From JBCLLP01 sp039738635 (GTDB taxonomy: Bacteria; Patescibacteriota; Saccharimonadia; CAILAD01; BJGX01), in NCBI GenBank assembly GCA_039738635.1, contig JBCLLN010000002.1, forward strand, positions 1 through 64,000: 64,000 bases of DNA, in the 5' to 3' direction. Position 1 is the first letter of the stretch, and every line of letters begins with the position of its first letter. The notes beneath the pieces are model-generated. The model made no database searches. It had not been told where the DNA came from and worked only from the letters and a program-made list of their open reading frames with translations. The position numbers and the translations under genes were made by a program. Below are positions 16,300-25,021 of this stretch, one piece after another.

Positions 16300-16629
16300 T
16301 TATTTAAGTAGCGTAACACCACCAATTACTGGCAATGGCTTCATTTCGTTATTGACCACATTTAGAATGCCCATAATAGCTAGCACTGTTGGGGCAAAGT
16401 AAAGTACCCACAGCAACATGCCCACTGGAGGCACAGCCAGCGTAACGACCATGGTCACAGCCATTAAAGCTACCGCGAAGAGTATGTTTACTAGGCCTTG
16501 ATTAGCATGGTACTTAATGAACTTACTATTACCACCGGCAATTATTGGCACTATTACTAATACCCCTAAGTAAGCCAATATTCCCATTAGCTTGTCATTG
16601 TCACTATTTGCTTTCTTATCCTCTGGCAT
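16300..16629 (-). CDS. DUF4870/Tic20-like small membrane protein
   Basis: A 109-residue protein with a polar N-terminus and three to four hydrophobic helices (about 15-31, 45-66, 69-90). The motif KFIKYHANQGLVNILFAVAL (about 36-55) is typical of DUF4870 and Tic20-like small membrane proteins, whose function is not established. It has its own promoter (16675-16703) and a GAGGAG Shine-Dalgarno 9 nt before the ATG, and a terminator follows. It is inserted between the S10 and str blocks. Confidence 0.65.
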   Translation of the reverse strand: MPEDKKANSDNDKLMGILAYLGVLVIVPIIAGGNSKFIKYHANQGLVNILFAVALMAVTMVVTLAVPPVGMLLWVLYFAPTVLAIMGILNVVNNEMKPLPVIGGVTLLK

Positions 16630-16674
16630 GATTAATATCTCCTCGTAAATTAAATTATTATTACTCTACTAATT

Positions 16675-16703
16675 ATTCTAGTCGCACATAGCACAATTGG
16701 CAA
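16675..16703 (-). promoter_or_regulatory. Promoter of the DUF4870-like gene
   Basis: TTGCCA (16703-16698) and TAGAAT (16680-16675) on the minus strand, 17-bp spacer. Confidence 0.6.
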
Positions 16704-16718
16704 GAAGCTAGAGCATAA

Positions 16719-18362
16719 CTAAATATTAATAGTTTCCCCACCTAGCTTAGCTCGGAAGTAATTATCATGGCTAACATACAATATTGCGCCACTATAACCT
16801 AGCAGGGCAGTTTCTAGCTCTTCAATACTTGGCAAATCTAGGTGATTAGTGGGCTCGTCAAGGATTAGTAAATTAGGTCCGGGGGCAAGCATTTTGATAA
16901 TCTGGAATCTAGCCTTCTGCCCACCAGATAGCTGGTTTAATTTTAGTCCTAAATCAGCCCGAGGATCAAAAAGATACTGCGAGGCAATTTGCATAATTTT
17001 CTCTGGATTAACAGCTAAATCATTATCAAAATAAACTGATTCGATGGCTTCTGCTAGCGTGCTATTTAATAAATCTGGGCTAATCTCTTGCTCATAATAG
17101 CCGATGCGCAGACCCTTTTCTGGCTCAATGGACCCACTATAAACCACCGCGTCAAAGGGTTTGGCTTGGCTGACCTCTAAAATTAGCTTAATCAGGGTGG
17201 ATTTGCCGGCCCCATTACGCCCGCGGATTTCTACCCTATCCCCACTATTAAGGCTAAAGGAGATCTTGCTAAAGAGTGGCTTAGTATAGCCAATACTTAG
17301 GTCATGAATCTTTAGTAAGTTAGCAAAGCCATGTGACAGTTTATCGGTGGCAATGGCGATATTTTTGGTCTTATATTTATCATAGCGATCGGTAATCTTT
17401 TTTTCCATCCCCTCAACTGACTCCTGATCAATCCAGAATGATGGCTTTATCATAACTTTCTCTAGGTCATCAATTTGTTTTTGAAAACGACGCGCCATTG
17501 GGATAAACGGGTTGGGGGTTTTACTTGATCCGGCTTTTTTACGATTAGCTTCTTGTAATTGTTTTTTGAGGTTACTCATAGTGCTAAGCTGAACTTCATA
17601 ATTATTCATACCAGCCACTGTGGCTAGGCTGTTTTGACTTAAGTAGGCATTATAATTACCACTAAACTCAACAGCTTTGTGGTCTTTTATCTCGATGATG
17701 GTATCAACATTGGCTAGCACATCTCGATCGTGACTGACTAGCACTACTGCTCCTTTGACTGCCCCTAGCCAAGCTATAAACTCAGCCTTGGCGATATAGT
17801 CCATATGATTGGTAGGCTCATCAATAAGGGCCAGGTCGGCCTTGCTCTCGGCAATCTTTGCGAGCTCTACAAACCGCTTTTGGCCACCAGAGAGATTTTT
17901 TAGTAACCCCTTAGCCATAGCTTCATTTATCTGATACCCAGCTAGTGCCTGCAATACCCTATCTTCTGCTCTATAATAATCAAGATGCATAAACCTCTCT
18001 AGCGCGTCGCTATACGCATGTAGCTCGGCTTCTGTGGGGTTTATAATGCTAGGGTAGGCTTCTATGCTGTTTTTTGATAACAAATACTCTGGCAGTTCGC
18101 TTAGAATATAACCCATAACGCTCATCTCTCCAACTTGGGTATGTTCCTGCCTACTGGTAGCTATTCTTAGGCCTTTCTTGCGCCATATTTTGCCTACAAA
18201 TTCATCATCTTGTCCATTGATTAACCCTAGCAAAGTTGTCTTGCCTACTCCATTGCGCCCAATAATTGCAACTTTTTGATTGGCCTGTAAATTTAAGCTA
18301 AGATTCTTTAATAAGAGCTTAGAACCAGCAGTTTTCTCTTCAATTTCAATACTTATTATCAT
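16719..18362 (-). CDS. ABC-F family ATPase (ribosome-associated)
   Basis: A 547-residue soluble protein with two ABC domains and no membrane segments. The first has Walker A GRNGVGKTTL, signature LSGGQKRF and Walker B ALIDEPTNHMD; the second has GRNGAGKSTL, LSGGQKARF and LLILDEPTNHLD. A charged linker (about 250-335) joins them. ABC-F proteins act on the ribosome as translation factors or antibiotic-protection proteins; which applies here cannot be told. The ATG at 18362 is chosen because TATAAT lies 6 nt upstream; the frame extends to 18389 but would run through the promoter. It lies inside the ribosomal gene block. Confidence 0.85.
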   Translation of the reverse strand: MIISIEIEEKTAGSKLLLKNLSLNLQANQKVAIIGRNGVGKTTLLGLINGQDDEFVGKIWRKKGLRIATSRQEHTQVGEMSVMGYILSELPEYLLSKNSIEAYPSIINPTEAELHAYSDALERFMHLDYYRAEDRVLQALAGYQINEAMAKGLLKNLSGGQKRFVELAKIAESKADLALIDEPTNHMDYIAKAEFIAWLGAVKGAVVLVSHDRDVLANVDTIIEIKDHKAVEFSGNYNAYLSQNSLATVAGMNNYEVQLSTMSNLKKQLQEANRKKAGSSKTPNPFIPMARRFQKQIDDLEKVMIKPSFWIDQESVEGMEKKITDRYDKYKTKNIAIATDKLSHGFANLLKIHDLSIGYTKPLFSKISFSLNSGDRVEIRGRNGAGKSTLIKLILEVSQAKPFDAVVYSGSIEPEKGLRIGYYEQEISPDLLNSTLAEAIESVYFDNDLAVNPEKIMQIASQYLFDPRADLGLKLNQLSGGQKARFQIIKMLAPGPNLLILDEPTNHLDLPSIEELETALLGYSGAILYVSHDNYFRAKLGGETINI

Positions 18363-18368
18363 AATATT

Positions 18369-18374
18369 ATTATA
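18369..18374 (-). promoter_or_regulatory. -10 box of the ABC-F gene, leaderless
   Basis: TATAAT on the minus strand, 6 nt before the ATG at 18362. No Shine-Dalgarno. Confidence 0.55.
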
Positions 18375-18386
18375 CCGAGCTCCATC

Positions 18387-18409
18387 CAAAAACCCCTGCT
18401 AGAGGGGTT
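18387..18409 (-). terminator. Terminator after rpsJ
   Basis: AACCCCT and AGGGGTT arms with a short loop, then TTTTT on the minus strand. It closes the fusA-tuf-rpsJ transcript 23 bp after rpsJ. Confidence 0.8.
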
Positions 18410-18431
18410 AGAGTATAATGAGGTAGGATTT

Positions 18432-18752
18432 TTACATCTTAATTTCAATATTTACGCCGTTGGGTAGGCTCAGATTCGTGAGGCTATCGATAGTCTTGGC
18501 ATTATAGTCATAAATTTCAATTAAGCGTTTGTGGGTGCGCATCTCGAACTGCTCACGGGCGTCCTTATAGACATGCGGGCTGGTAAGCACGGTGTACTTA
18601 TCTTTCTTGGTAGGAAGTGGAATCGGCCCAACTACATTGGCTCCAGTACGAATAGCCGCATCAATAATCTGCTTAGAAGATTGATCAATAATCTTATTGT
18701 CATAAGCCTTTAATTTGATTCGGATTCTTTGCTTTTCTGGTGTGTCTGACAT
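18432..18752 (-). CDS. rpsJ: 30S ribosomal protein S10
   Basis: A 106-residue S10, also known as NusE for its role in antitermination with NusB. Motifs are QRIRIKLKAYDNKIIDQSSK (about 8-27), VGPIPLPTKKDKYTVLTSPH and REQFEMRTHKRLIEI. It follows tuf by 25 bp and is followed by a strong terminator, so here S10 closes the str operon instead of opening the S10 operon. Confidence 0.97.
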   Translation of the reverse strand: MSDTPEKQRIRIKLKAYDNKIIDQSSKQIIDAAIRTGANVVGPIPLPTKKDKYTVLTSPHVYKDAREQFEMRTHKRLIEIYDYNAKTIDSLTNLSLPNGVNIEIKM

Positions 18753-18777
18753 GCTAAAAAGGTGCTTTCTTGTTAGA

Positions 18778-19962
18778 TTACTTGAGAATCTTAGTTACTA
18801 CTCCGGCTCCAACGGTTTTGCCACCCTCACGGATTGCAAATCGCAAACCATCATCCATAGCAATAGGGGCTAGCAACTTAACTACTACGCTAATGTTATC
18901 CCCTGGCATAACCATTTCTGTGCCTTCTGGCAATTCAACTTCGCCAGTTACATCAGTGGTGCGGAAGTAGAATTGTGGCTTGTAGCCCTTAACAAATGGT
19001 GTGTGGCGTCCGCCCTCATCTTTTTTAAGAACATATACTTCACATTCAAAGTCAGTGTGGGGGGTTATTGAGCCTGGCTTGGCGAGTACTTGCCCGCGTT
19101 CAATATCATCGCGCTCAACGCCTCGCAGTAGTACTCCTACATTGTCTCCAGCCTGACCTTCGTCTAAGAGTTTCTTGAACATCTCAACGCCCGTAACTGT
19201 AGTCTTGGTGGTGTCTCTGATACCAATAATTTCTACTTCGTCATTAATATTAACCTTGCCTTGCTCAATACGACCAGTAGCTACTGTGCCACGGCCCTTA
19301 ATTGAAAAGACATCTTCAATTGGCATCAAAAATGGCTTGTCGAGCTCTCTTTTAGGCTCAGGAATAAACTCATCCATAGCCTTAACAAGCTCCATAATAG
19401 AATCTTCGCTGGCAGCATCACCTTCTAGGGCTTTAAGTGCTGACCCTTTGATAATTGGCGCGTCCTTGTCAAATTCGTATTTTTCAAGCAGTTCTCTGAT
19501 TTCAATTTCTACGAGTTCAGCTAGCTCGGGGTCGGCCATATCCATCTTGTTCATAAAGACTAGTATTTTTGGCACTCCAACCTGTCGAGCCAATAGTACA
19601 TGCTCTCTGGTTTGAGGCATAGGGCCGTCGGCAGCCGAAACCACTAGGATGGCTCCATCAATTTGGGCAGCGCCTGTAATCATGTTCTTGACATAATCGG
19701 CGTGTCCGGGCATATCAACATGAGCATAATGGCGCTTTTCGCTTTCATACTCCAGATGTGATGAGGCAATAGTAATACCACGCTCTTTTTCCTCTGGGGC
19801 GTTATCAATTTCATCATAGGCAACTGGCTTGTTGATATCGCTAGGAACCTTTTTGGCTAGCACTGCTTTAATAGCAGCTGTTAGGGTAGTCTTACCATGG
19901 TCTACATGACCCATAGTTCCGACATTGACATGTGGCTTATCTCGCTTGAATTTTTCTGACAT
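18778..19962 (-). CDS. tuf: Elongation factor Tu
   Basis: A 394-residue EF-Tu that delivers aminoacyl-tRNA to the ribosome. The GTPase domain (about 1-200) has G1 GHVDHGKT, G2 RGITIA, G3 DMPGH, G4 NKMD and G5 SAL motifs; domains 2 and 3 follow, with RGTVATGRIEQG and GRHTPFVKGYKPQFYFRTTD. DMPGH replaces the common DCPGH. It has its own promoter (20045-20073) between fusA and tuf, and an AAGGAG Shine-Dalgarno. Confidence 0.98.
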   Translation of the reverse strand: MSEKFKRDKPHVNVGTMGHVDHGKTTLTAAIKAVLAKKVPSDINKPVAYDEIDNAPEEKERGITIASSHLEYESEKRHYAHVDMPGHADYVKNMITGAAQIDGAILVVSAADGPMPQTREHVLLARQVGVPKILVFMNKMDMADPELAELVEIEIRELLEKYEFDKDAPIIKGSALKALEGDAASEDSIMELVKAMDEFIPEPKRELDKPFLMPIEDVFSIKGRGTVATGRIEQGKVNINDEVEIIGIRDTTKTTVTGVEMFKKLLDEGQAGDNVGVLLRGVERDDIERGQVLAKPGSITPHTDFECEVYVLKKDEGGRHTPFVKGYKPQFYFRTTDVTGEVELPEGTEMVMPGDNISVVVKLLAPIAMDDGLRFAIREGGKTVGAGVVTKILK

Positions 19963-20044
19963 TGGTACTCCTTAAATTTAATAAATACTATTACTTAATT
20001 GATTTTTTAGGTAATTTAAAATTACCTTATTGTTAGACCTCTCA

Positions 20045-20073
20045 ATTATAGGGAGTGTTGGCTGATTTGTAAA
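20045..20073 (-). promoter_or_regulatory. tuf promoter
   Basis: TTTACA (20073-20068) and TATAAT (20050-20045) on the minus strand, 17-bp spacer. The leader of about 75 nt contains an AGGTAATT/AATTACCT hairpin at about 20005-20028. Confidence 0.75.
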
Positions 20074-20084
20074 GACTTATGTTG

Positions 20085-22199
20085 CTACCTATTATCGCCA
20101 GCTTCTCTGGATGCTGTGTATTTGCCTTTTAGGTCTTCGGCAACATTACTAGGAACCTCAGCATAATGATCGAATTGCATAGCGTAGGCTGCTCGGCCTT
20201 GAGTCATACTGCGCAGTGTCGTAGCATACCCAAACATTTCTGCCAAAGGCACGAATGCTCGAATAATTTTAGCTCCACTACTATCCTCCATAGTATCCAC
20301 GCGGCCTCGTTTGGAGCTAATATCGCCAATCACATCACCCATAAATGCCTCCGGAGTGGTTATTTCGGCGCGCATCATTGGCTCCATAATAACTGGATCG
20401 GCTTTCCTGACGCCTTCTTGCAAGGCCATAGAAGCGGCAATCTTAAAGGCAATCTCTGATGAATCTACATCATGATAACTACCGTCATAGAGCTTGCAAT
20501 GCAAATTTACTACTGGGTAACCAGCAATCACCCCATTGCGCATAGCTTCTTTTACGCCGGCCTCGACCGGTGCAATATATTCCCTAGGAATCGCACCCCC
20601 AACAATGGCATTCTCAAATTCAAAAATTTGAGTTTTATCACTCTCTTCGGTGTGTACTAAGGGGCTAAGCTCAAGATAAACATGTCCATATTGACCACGG
20701 CCACCGGTCTGGCGTACGAATTTATGTTCAATTTGGGTAGTTCCCTTGATGGTTTCCCTAAAAGCTACCTGTGGCCTGCCGACATTAGCTTCCACCTTAA
20801 ATTCTCGCCTCATACGATCTACCAGGACCTCCAGGTGAAGCTCCCCCATGCCGGCAATTATTGTCTGTCCAGATTCCTCGTCGGTGCTGACCCTAAAGGT
20901 GGGGTCTTCTTCAGCCAATCGACCCAGCGCAATGCCCATCTTCTCTTGGTCGGCCTTAGTCTTGGGTTCAATGGCGATATTAATAACTGGCTCAGGGAAT
21001 TCGATTGACTCTAGCAATACTTTATTAGTCTCGTCACAGAGAGTGTTTCCAGTAACGGTATTTTTAAGCCCTACCGCAGCAGCAATATCGCCAGCGTGCA
21101 CCTCCTTAACTTCTACTCTAGTGTTAGCATGCATCCGAACCAACCTACCTATTCTCTCTCTTTCTCCGGTGCTGGCATTATAGACATAGCTACCAGATTT
21201 AAGAGTTCCAGTATAAACCCGGAAAAAACAGAGCTTGCCCACAAATGGGTCAGTAGCAATCTTGAAAGCCAAGCCAGCAAATGGTGCATCGTCGGCTACC
21301 TTAAGAACAACCTCATTGCCAGTTTTATCATCAATAGCCAGTGGTGGAGTTACATCTAGGGGGCTAGGCAAATAATCAACTATTAAATCTAAAAGTTTCT
21401 CGGCAATAACTCCCCTACCATCTCCTCCAGCTACCAAGAAAAAGTCCCCACGCAAGACAGACTTACGAATGACAGTTTTAATCTCTGCCATTGTTAGCTC
21501 GGTGCCTTCAAGGTACTTTTCTAAAATAGTATCGTCGGACTCTACGGCTGCTTCAATAAGATGTTGGCGGTATTTATCTGTTTTAAGCTTCATGTCCTCG
21601 GGTATTTCAATTTCTACTAGCTCTTTATCGGTATAGTCTTGATACTGATAGGCCTTCATCTCAACAACATCAATAATTCCGTTAATTTCTTGCTCAAAGC
21701 CAATGGGCAAATGGACAGGATAGGCGTGCTTGCTTAGCCGTTCATGGATAGATGCAAGGCTTTTATAAAAGTCTCCGCCAGTGCTGTTGATTTTATTGAT
21801 AAAACAAATCCTAGGAACCCCGTATTTGTCCGCTTGGCGCCATACTGTCTCGGATTGAGGTTCAACACCCATCTTGCCATCAAAGATGACACAGGCTCCG
21901 TCGAGCACCCGCAGGGAGCGCTCGACCTCTACGGTAAAGTCAATATGGCCTGGGGTGTCAATAATATTGATGAGGTTACCCCTCCAAAAACAGGTGGTGG
22001 CAGCTGATGTGATAGTAATGCCGCGCTCTTGTTCCTGCTCCATCCAGTCCATTGTAGCCTCACCTTGATGTACTTCTCCAATCTTATGGACTACTCCAGT
22101 GCGATATAAAATTCCTTCTGTAACAGTAGTCTTGCCAGCATCAATATGGGCAATAGTCCCAACATTTCGGGTGTTCTCTAAGCTATATTCACGAGCCAT
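20085..22199 (-). CDS. fusA: Elongation factor G
   Basis: A 704-residue EF-G, the translocation GTPase. G1 is AHIDAGKT (17-24), G2 RGITITSA, G3 DTPGHIDF and G4 NKIN instead of the usual NKMD; domains II to V follow, including HVYLELSPL in domain IV and the C-terminal MFGYATTLRSMTQGRAAYAM block. It starts a fusA-tuf-rpsJ unit from the promoter at 22271-22299. It is separated from rpsL and rpsG by two inserted plus-strand genes. Confidence 0.98.
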   Translation of the reverse strand: MAREYSLENTRNVGTIAHIDAGKTTVTEGILYRTGVVHKIGEVHQGEATMDWMEQEQERGITITSAATTCFWRGNLINIIDTPGHIDFTVEVERSLRVLDGACVIFDGKMGVEPQSETVWRQADKYGVPRICFINKINSTGGDFYKSLASIHERLSKHAYPVHLPIGFEQEINGIIDVVEMKAYQYQDYTDKELVEIEIPEDMKLKTDKYRQHLIEAAVESDDTILEKYLEGTELTMAEIKTVIRKSVLRGDFFLVAGGDGRGVIAEKLLDLIVDYLPSPLDVTPPLAIDDKTGNEVVLKVADDAPFAGLAFKIATDPFVGKLCFFRVYTGTLKSGSYVYNASTGERERIGRLVRMHANTRVEVKEVHAGDIAAAVGLKNTVTGNTLCDETNKVLLESIEFPEPVINIAIEPKTKADQEKMGIALGRLAEEDPTFRVSTDEESGQTIIAGMGELHLEVLVDRMRREFKVEANVGRPQVAFRETIKGTTQIEHKFVRQTGGRGQYGHVYLELSPLVHTEESDKTQIFEFENAIVGGAIPREYIAPVEAGVKEAMRNGVIAGYPVVNLHCKLYDGSYHDVDSSEIAFKIAASMALQEGVRKADPVIMEPMMRAEITTPEAFMGDVIGDISSKRGRVDTMEDSSGAKIIRAFVPLAEMFGYATTLRSMTQGRAAYAMQFDHYAEVPSNVAEDLKGKYTASREAGDNR

Positions 22200-22270
22200 G
22201 GGTTCAAATTATCCTTTCGTTAGCGTAATTAAATAAAGCCGAAGATGAAGATACGGCCTAATCAGGTATG

Positions 22271-22299
22271 ATATTACATTATTTTAGCTAACTTATCAA
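22271..22299 (-). promoter_or_regulatory. fusA promoter
   Basis: TTGATA (22299-22294) and TAATAT (22276-22271), 17-bp spacer. The leader of about 65 nt carries a small GCCG/CGGC hairpin. Apart from this promoter and the one at 22394, nothing else was seen in 22200-22487. Confidence 0.65.
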
Positions 22300-22393
22300 G
22301 ACAAATATTATTTATTTAAGGCTCTCAAGCTAGCTTTAATTAAGGATATGACATGATTAATATTTACTTTTTTAAAATCATTCCGCCACACGC

Positions 22394-22422
22394 TTGCGAG
22401 CTTTTAAGCTAGGATATATAGT
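22394..22422 (+). promoter_or_regulatory. Promoter of the HAD nucleotidase gene
   Basis: TTGCGA (22394-22399) and TATAGT (22417-22422) with a 17-bp spacer; the leader is about 60 nt. Confidence 0.55.
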
Positions 22423-22487
22423 AGTAATAATAGTTTAAAACTGGCAATAGTGAGTAGGGAGGGTAGCTCATTATTGGACGGAGGCAA

Positions 22488-23069
22488 ATGGCTAATATTC
22501 TAGTCGATATCGACGACACTCTGGCTCAGACCCAATCTCATAATATAAATTACATCAAAAAGCAACATGGCAAAGATTACAACTTCTCGGATATGACCAG
22601 AGAATATCGTGAAGGTCATGACATAGAATACTCTAAATTAGTTGGCCAGTTCTTGCGTGACGAGCAAGTTATTGGTGAGGTCAAACCATATAGCTTTGCT
22701 CTAGACTCGCTTAAGATGCTCCATCAGGCTGGGCACACCATACATATCGTTTCTGCGCGCCGTGAAAACCTACATAAAGTCACTGAGGATTGGCTTAGGG
22801 AGCATGGATTTATTGATTATATTCATTTGATTCACCCGCGCTATTCAAACTTACACGGGAAGGATTTTAAGCTTAAAATTGCCCAAGATAATAACCTCAC
22901 TATCGCCTTTGATGATACTTGGGATGTGTCCGAGGCTCTAGCTGGTGCTGGTGTAAGAGTGTTTTTAATTCATAAGCCCTGGAACCAAGACGAGGAACTG
23001 ACTAGCAATATAGTACGCGTTGATGATTTCAGGGCAGGTGTAGAACTATTTTTGTCTGAACAAAGCTAG
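22488..23069 (+). CDS. HAD-superfamily 5'-nucleotidase-like hydrolase
   Basis: A 193-residue cytosolic HAD hydrolase. Motif I is DIDDTLAQT (8-16), with the nucleophile and acid/base Asp pair; motif II is probably IVSARRENL (about 86) with Ser, and the acidic motif IV is IAFDDTWDV (about 142-150). The layout resembles the deoxyribonucleotidase (NT5C-type) and YorS-like group, so a role in nucleotide salvage is plausible. GGAGG lies 5 nt before the ATG, unlike the leaderless neighbour. A strong hairpin follows. It breaks the str operon between fusA and rpsG. Confidence 0.75.
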   Translation: MANILVDIDDTLAQTQSHNINYIKKQHGKDYNFSDMTREYREGHDIEYSKLVGQFLRDEQVIGEVKPYSFALDSLKMLHQAGHTIHIVSARRENLHKVTEDWLREHGFIDYIHLIHPRYSNLHGKDFKLKIAQDNNLTIAFDDTWDVSEALAGAGVRVFLIHKPWNQDEELTSNIVRVDDFRAGVELFLSEQS

Positions 23070-23074
23070 GCAAA

Positions 23075-23102
23075 AAGGAGCCTCCTTATAAGGAGGCTCC
23101 TT
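23075..23102. terminator. Bidirectional intrinsic terminator
   Basis: AGGAGCCTCC and its complement form a perfect stem around TTATA. The minus-strand side ends TTTTTG and the plus side only TT. It ends the HAD gene and could also stop antisense read-through coming from rpsG. Confidence 0.7.
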
Positions 23103-23158
23103 GTGGGAAATTAGCTAATCTATTGGTACACGCCCTGTAAATTGCAGAATCATTCTGT

Positions 23159-23164
23159 TATGAT
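23159..23164 (+). promoter_or_regulatory. -10 box of the aldehyde dehydrogenase gene, leaderless
   Basis: TATGAT lies 6 nt before the ATG at 23171. No Shine-Dalgarno is present. Confidence 0.5.
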
Positions 23165-23170
23165 GTAGGC

Positions 23171-24541
23171 ATGAGACTATCTTCTACCAACCCTTCAAAA
23201 GCTTACGAGGTAATCGGTAAAGTTGACACATCAACACCTGAGGACATAAATGCCAAAGTCGCCAAAGCACATTCGGCAAAGAAAAAATGGCGTGATATGA
23301 GAATCGTAGGTCGCATTGAGCTTTTATGTAAAGTCTCAGCTAAATTTGCTGAAAACAAAGAGCGTTTTGCACAACTAGAAGCCCAAGAAATGGGAATGCC
23401 TATAAAAGAGGCACTAGAGGATTTTGAATTTAGCTTAGAATACCTTGATTCTTATTTAGACAAAGGAAAAGAGTATTTAAAATCAGTCGTCACACTAGAC
23501 AACGACAAGGAAATACATGAGGTATTCCGTGAACCTTACGGTGTAACCGCCTGCATCGTGCCATGGAACTTTCCTTTCGCCAATTGGGTTTGGCAATGTG
23601 GTCAGAACTTAGTAGCCGGTAATACGGTTGTTTTTAAACATTCTGAAGAATCACAACTCTGTGGCAAACTGATTGAGGAAATTGTAAATAGTGTCCTGCC
23701 AGACGGCGTGTTTAATGAAGTGTACGGCGATGGTACGGTTGGAGCAATACTGGTTAACCAAGACGTTAATCTTATTTGTTTTACAGGTAGCACGAAGACC
23801 GGAATAAAGATTAAGGAAACGGCCGCCAGTCGACTTATTCCAACTACTATGGAACTCGGTGGCTCTGCACCCGGCATAATCTTTGAAGATGCTGATATTG
23901 ATGAAGTTTTAGAGGCTATCTTTACTTCTCGGTTTATGGCTTGTGGGCAGATGTGTGATGCACTGAAACGGCTTATTGTTCATGAAAGTAAGATCGAAGA
24001 AGTTACTAGCAAGTTAGTACAACTTATTAAGACAAAGAAGTTAGGTGACGCCAGTAATGAAGATACTGACATTGGTCCACTAGTCGCTAAACGCCAATTG
24101 GATCTACTTGAAGAACAAGTAGCAGATGCCATTGCTAAAGGTGCGAAAGTCGTCATTGGTGGTAAGAAACCTGAGGGACTAAGCGGTGCCTACTATGAGC
24201 CAACGCTATTAGCGAATATTACAAAAGATATGCGGGTATGGCAGGAGGAAGTTTTTGGTCCTGTTTTGCCTATTGTCCCCTACTCTGACGAAGACCAAGC
24301 TATCCGTATGGCCAATGACACTAAATATGGTTTAGGTGCCTACATTTTCACAAAAGACAACGAACGCTTTATGCGAGTTGCTCATCAGTTGGAGTCGGGC
24401 ATGGTCAGCCAAAATACACTCAGCTACATCAACACTTGCAATCCATTCACAGGCTATAAAATGTCAGGTGGTGGCCGCGAACACGCTCAGTTTGGGTTTG
24501 AGGACGTAACTCAGATCAAAGTAATTGCAAGAGAGAAATAA
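23171..24541 (+). CDS. NAD(P)-dependent aldehyde dehydrogenase (succinate-semialdehyde type)
   Basis: A 456-residue aldehyde dehydrogenase. It has PWNFPFANWVW (about 121-131), FTGSTKTGIKI for cofactor binding, the general-base Glu in TMELGGSAPG (about 227) and the catalytic Cys in ACGQMCDALKR (about 261). The C-terminal YKMSGGGREHAQFGFEDVTQ segment is typical of short SSADH-like enzymes. The substrate is not certain. It ends head to head with rpsG with no base between the two stop codons and no terminator, which is unusual and fits insertion into the str operon. Confidence 0.88.
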   Translation: MRLSSTNPSKAYEVIGKVDTSTPEDINAKVAKAHSAKKKWRDMRIVGRIELLCKVSAKFAENKERFAQLEAQEMGMPIKEALEDFEFSLEYLDSYLDKGKEYLKSVVTLDNDKEIHEVFREPYGVTACIVPWNFPFANWVWQCGQNLVAGNTVVFKHSEESQLCGKLIEEIVNSVLPDGVFNEVYGDGTVGAILVNQDVNLICFTGSTKTGIKIKETAASRLIPTTMELGGSAPGIIFEDADIDEVLEAIFTSRFMACGQMCDALKRLIVHESKIEEVTSKLVQLIKTKKLGDASNEDTDIGPLVAKRQLDLLEEQVADAIAKGAKVVIGGKKPEGLSGAYYEPTLLANITKDMRVWQEEVFGPVLPIVPYSDEDQAIRMANDTKYGLGAYIFTKDNERFMRVAHQLESGMVSQNTLSYINTCNPFTGYKMSGGGREHAQFGFEDVTQIKVIAREK

Positions 24542-25018
24542 TTAGTACCTGGCAAAGTGCGCAAAAGCTTTGTTGGCTTCAGCCATCTGATGAGTACTTT
24601 GCTTTTTCTTGACGGCATCGCCTTCGTTATTATAGGCAGCTACAAGCTCAATAGCCAGCTTCTTGTCAAAGCTCTTACCCTTTTTCTTGCGAGCCGAATC
24701 TAGCATCCAAACCATAGCATAGTGAACCCTGCGATCACCTTTAACTTCTATCGGAACTTGGTAGTTAGCTCCACCAATTCGCTTTGATTTTACCTGTACT
24801 TGGGGGCTGACATTTTTAATAGCACCTTCAAAAACCTCTAGAGGCTCTTTTTTAGTTTTGGCGGCGGCCTGTTCAATGGCTTTATAGACTAGGTTTTCGG
24901 CTAGTCTCTTCTTGCCGTCGTGCATTACTTTATTAATCATCTTGGTTACCAGCACGCTATCATAAATGCGGTCAGCTGGCAATATTCTCTTTAAGGATTT
25001 TGTGACTTTTCTTGGCAT
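24542..25018 (-). CDS. rpsG: 30S ribosomal protein S7
   Basis: A 158-residue S7, primary binder of the 16S 3' major domain and, in E. coli, the regulator of the str operon. Motifs are ILPADRIYDSVLVTKMINKV (about 12-31), QVPIEVKGDRRVHYAMVWML and HQMAEANKAFAHFARY. It follows rpsL by 3 bp. fusA, normally next, is 2.3 kb away behind two inserted genes. Confidence 0.97.
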   Translation of the reverse strand: MPRKVTKSLKRILPADRIYDSVLVTKMINKVMHDGKKRLAENLVYKAIEQAAAKTKKEPLEVFEGAIKNVSPQVQVKSKRIGGANYQVPIEVKGDRRVHYAMVWMLDSARKKKGKSFDKKLAIELVAAYNNEGDAVKKKQSTHQMAEANKAFAHFARY

Positions 25019-25021
25019 AGT

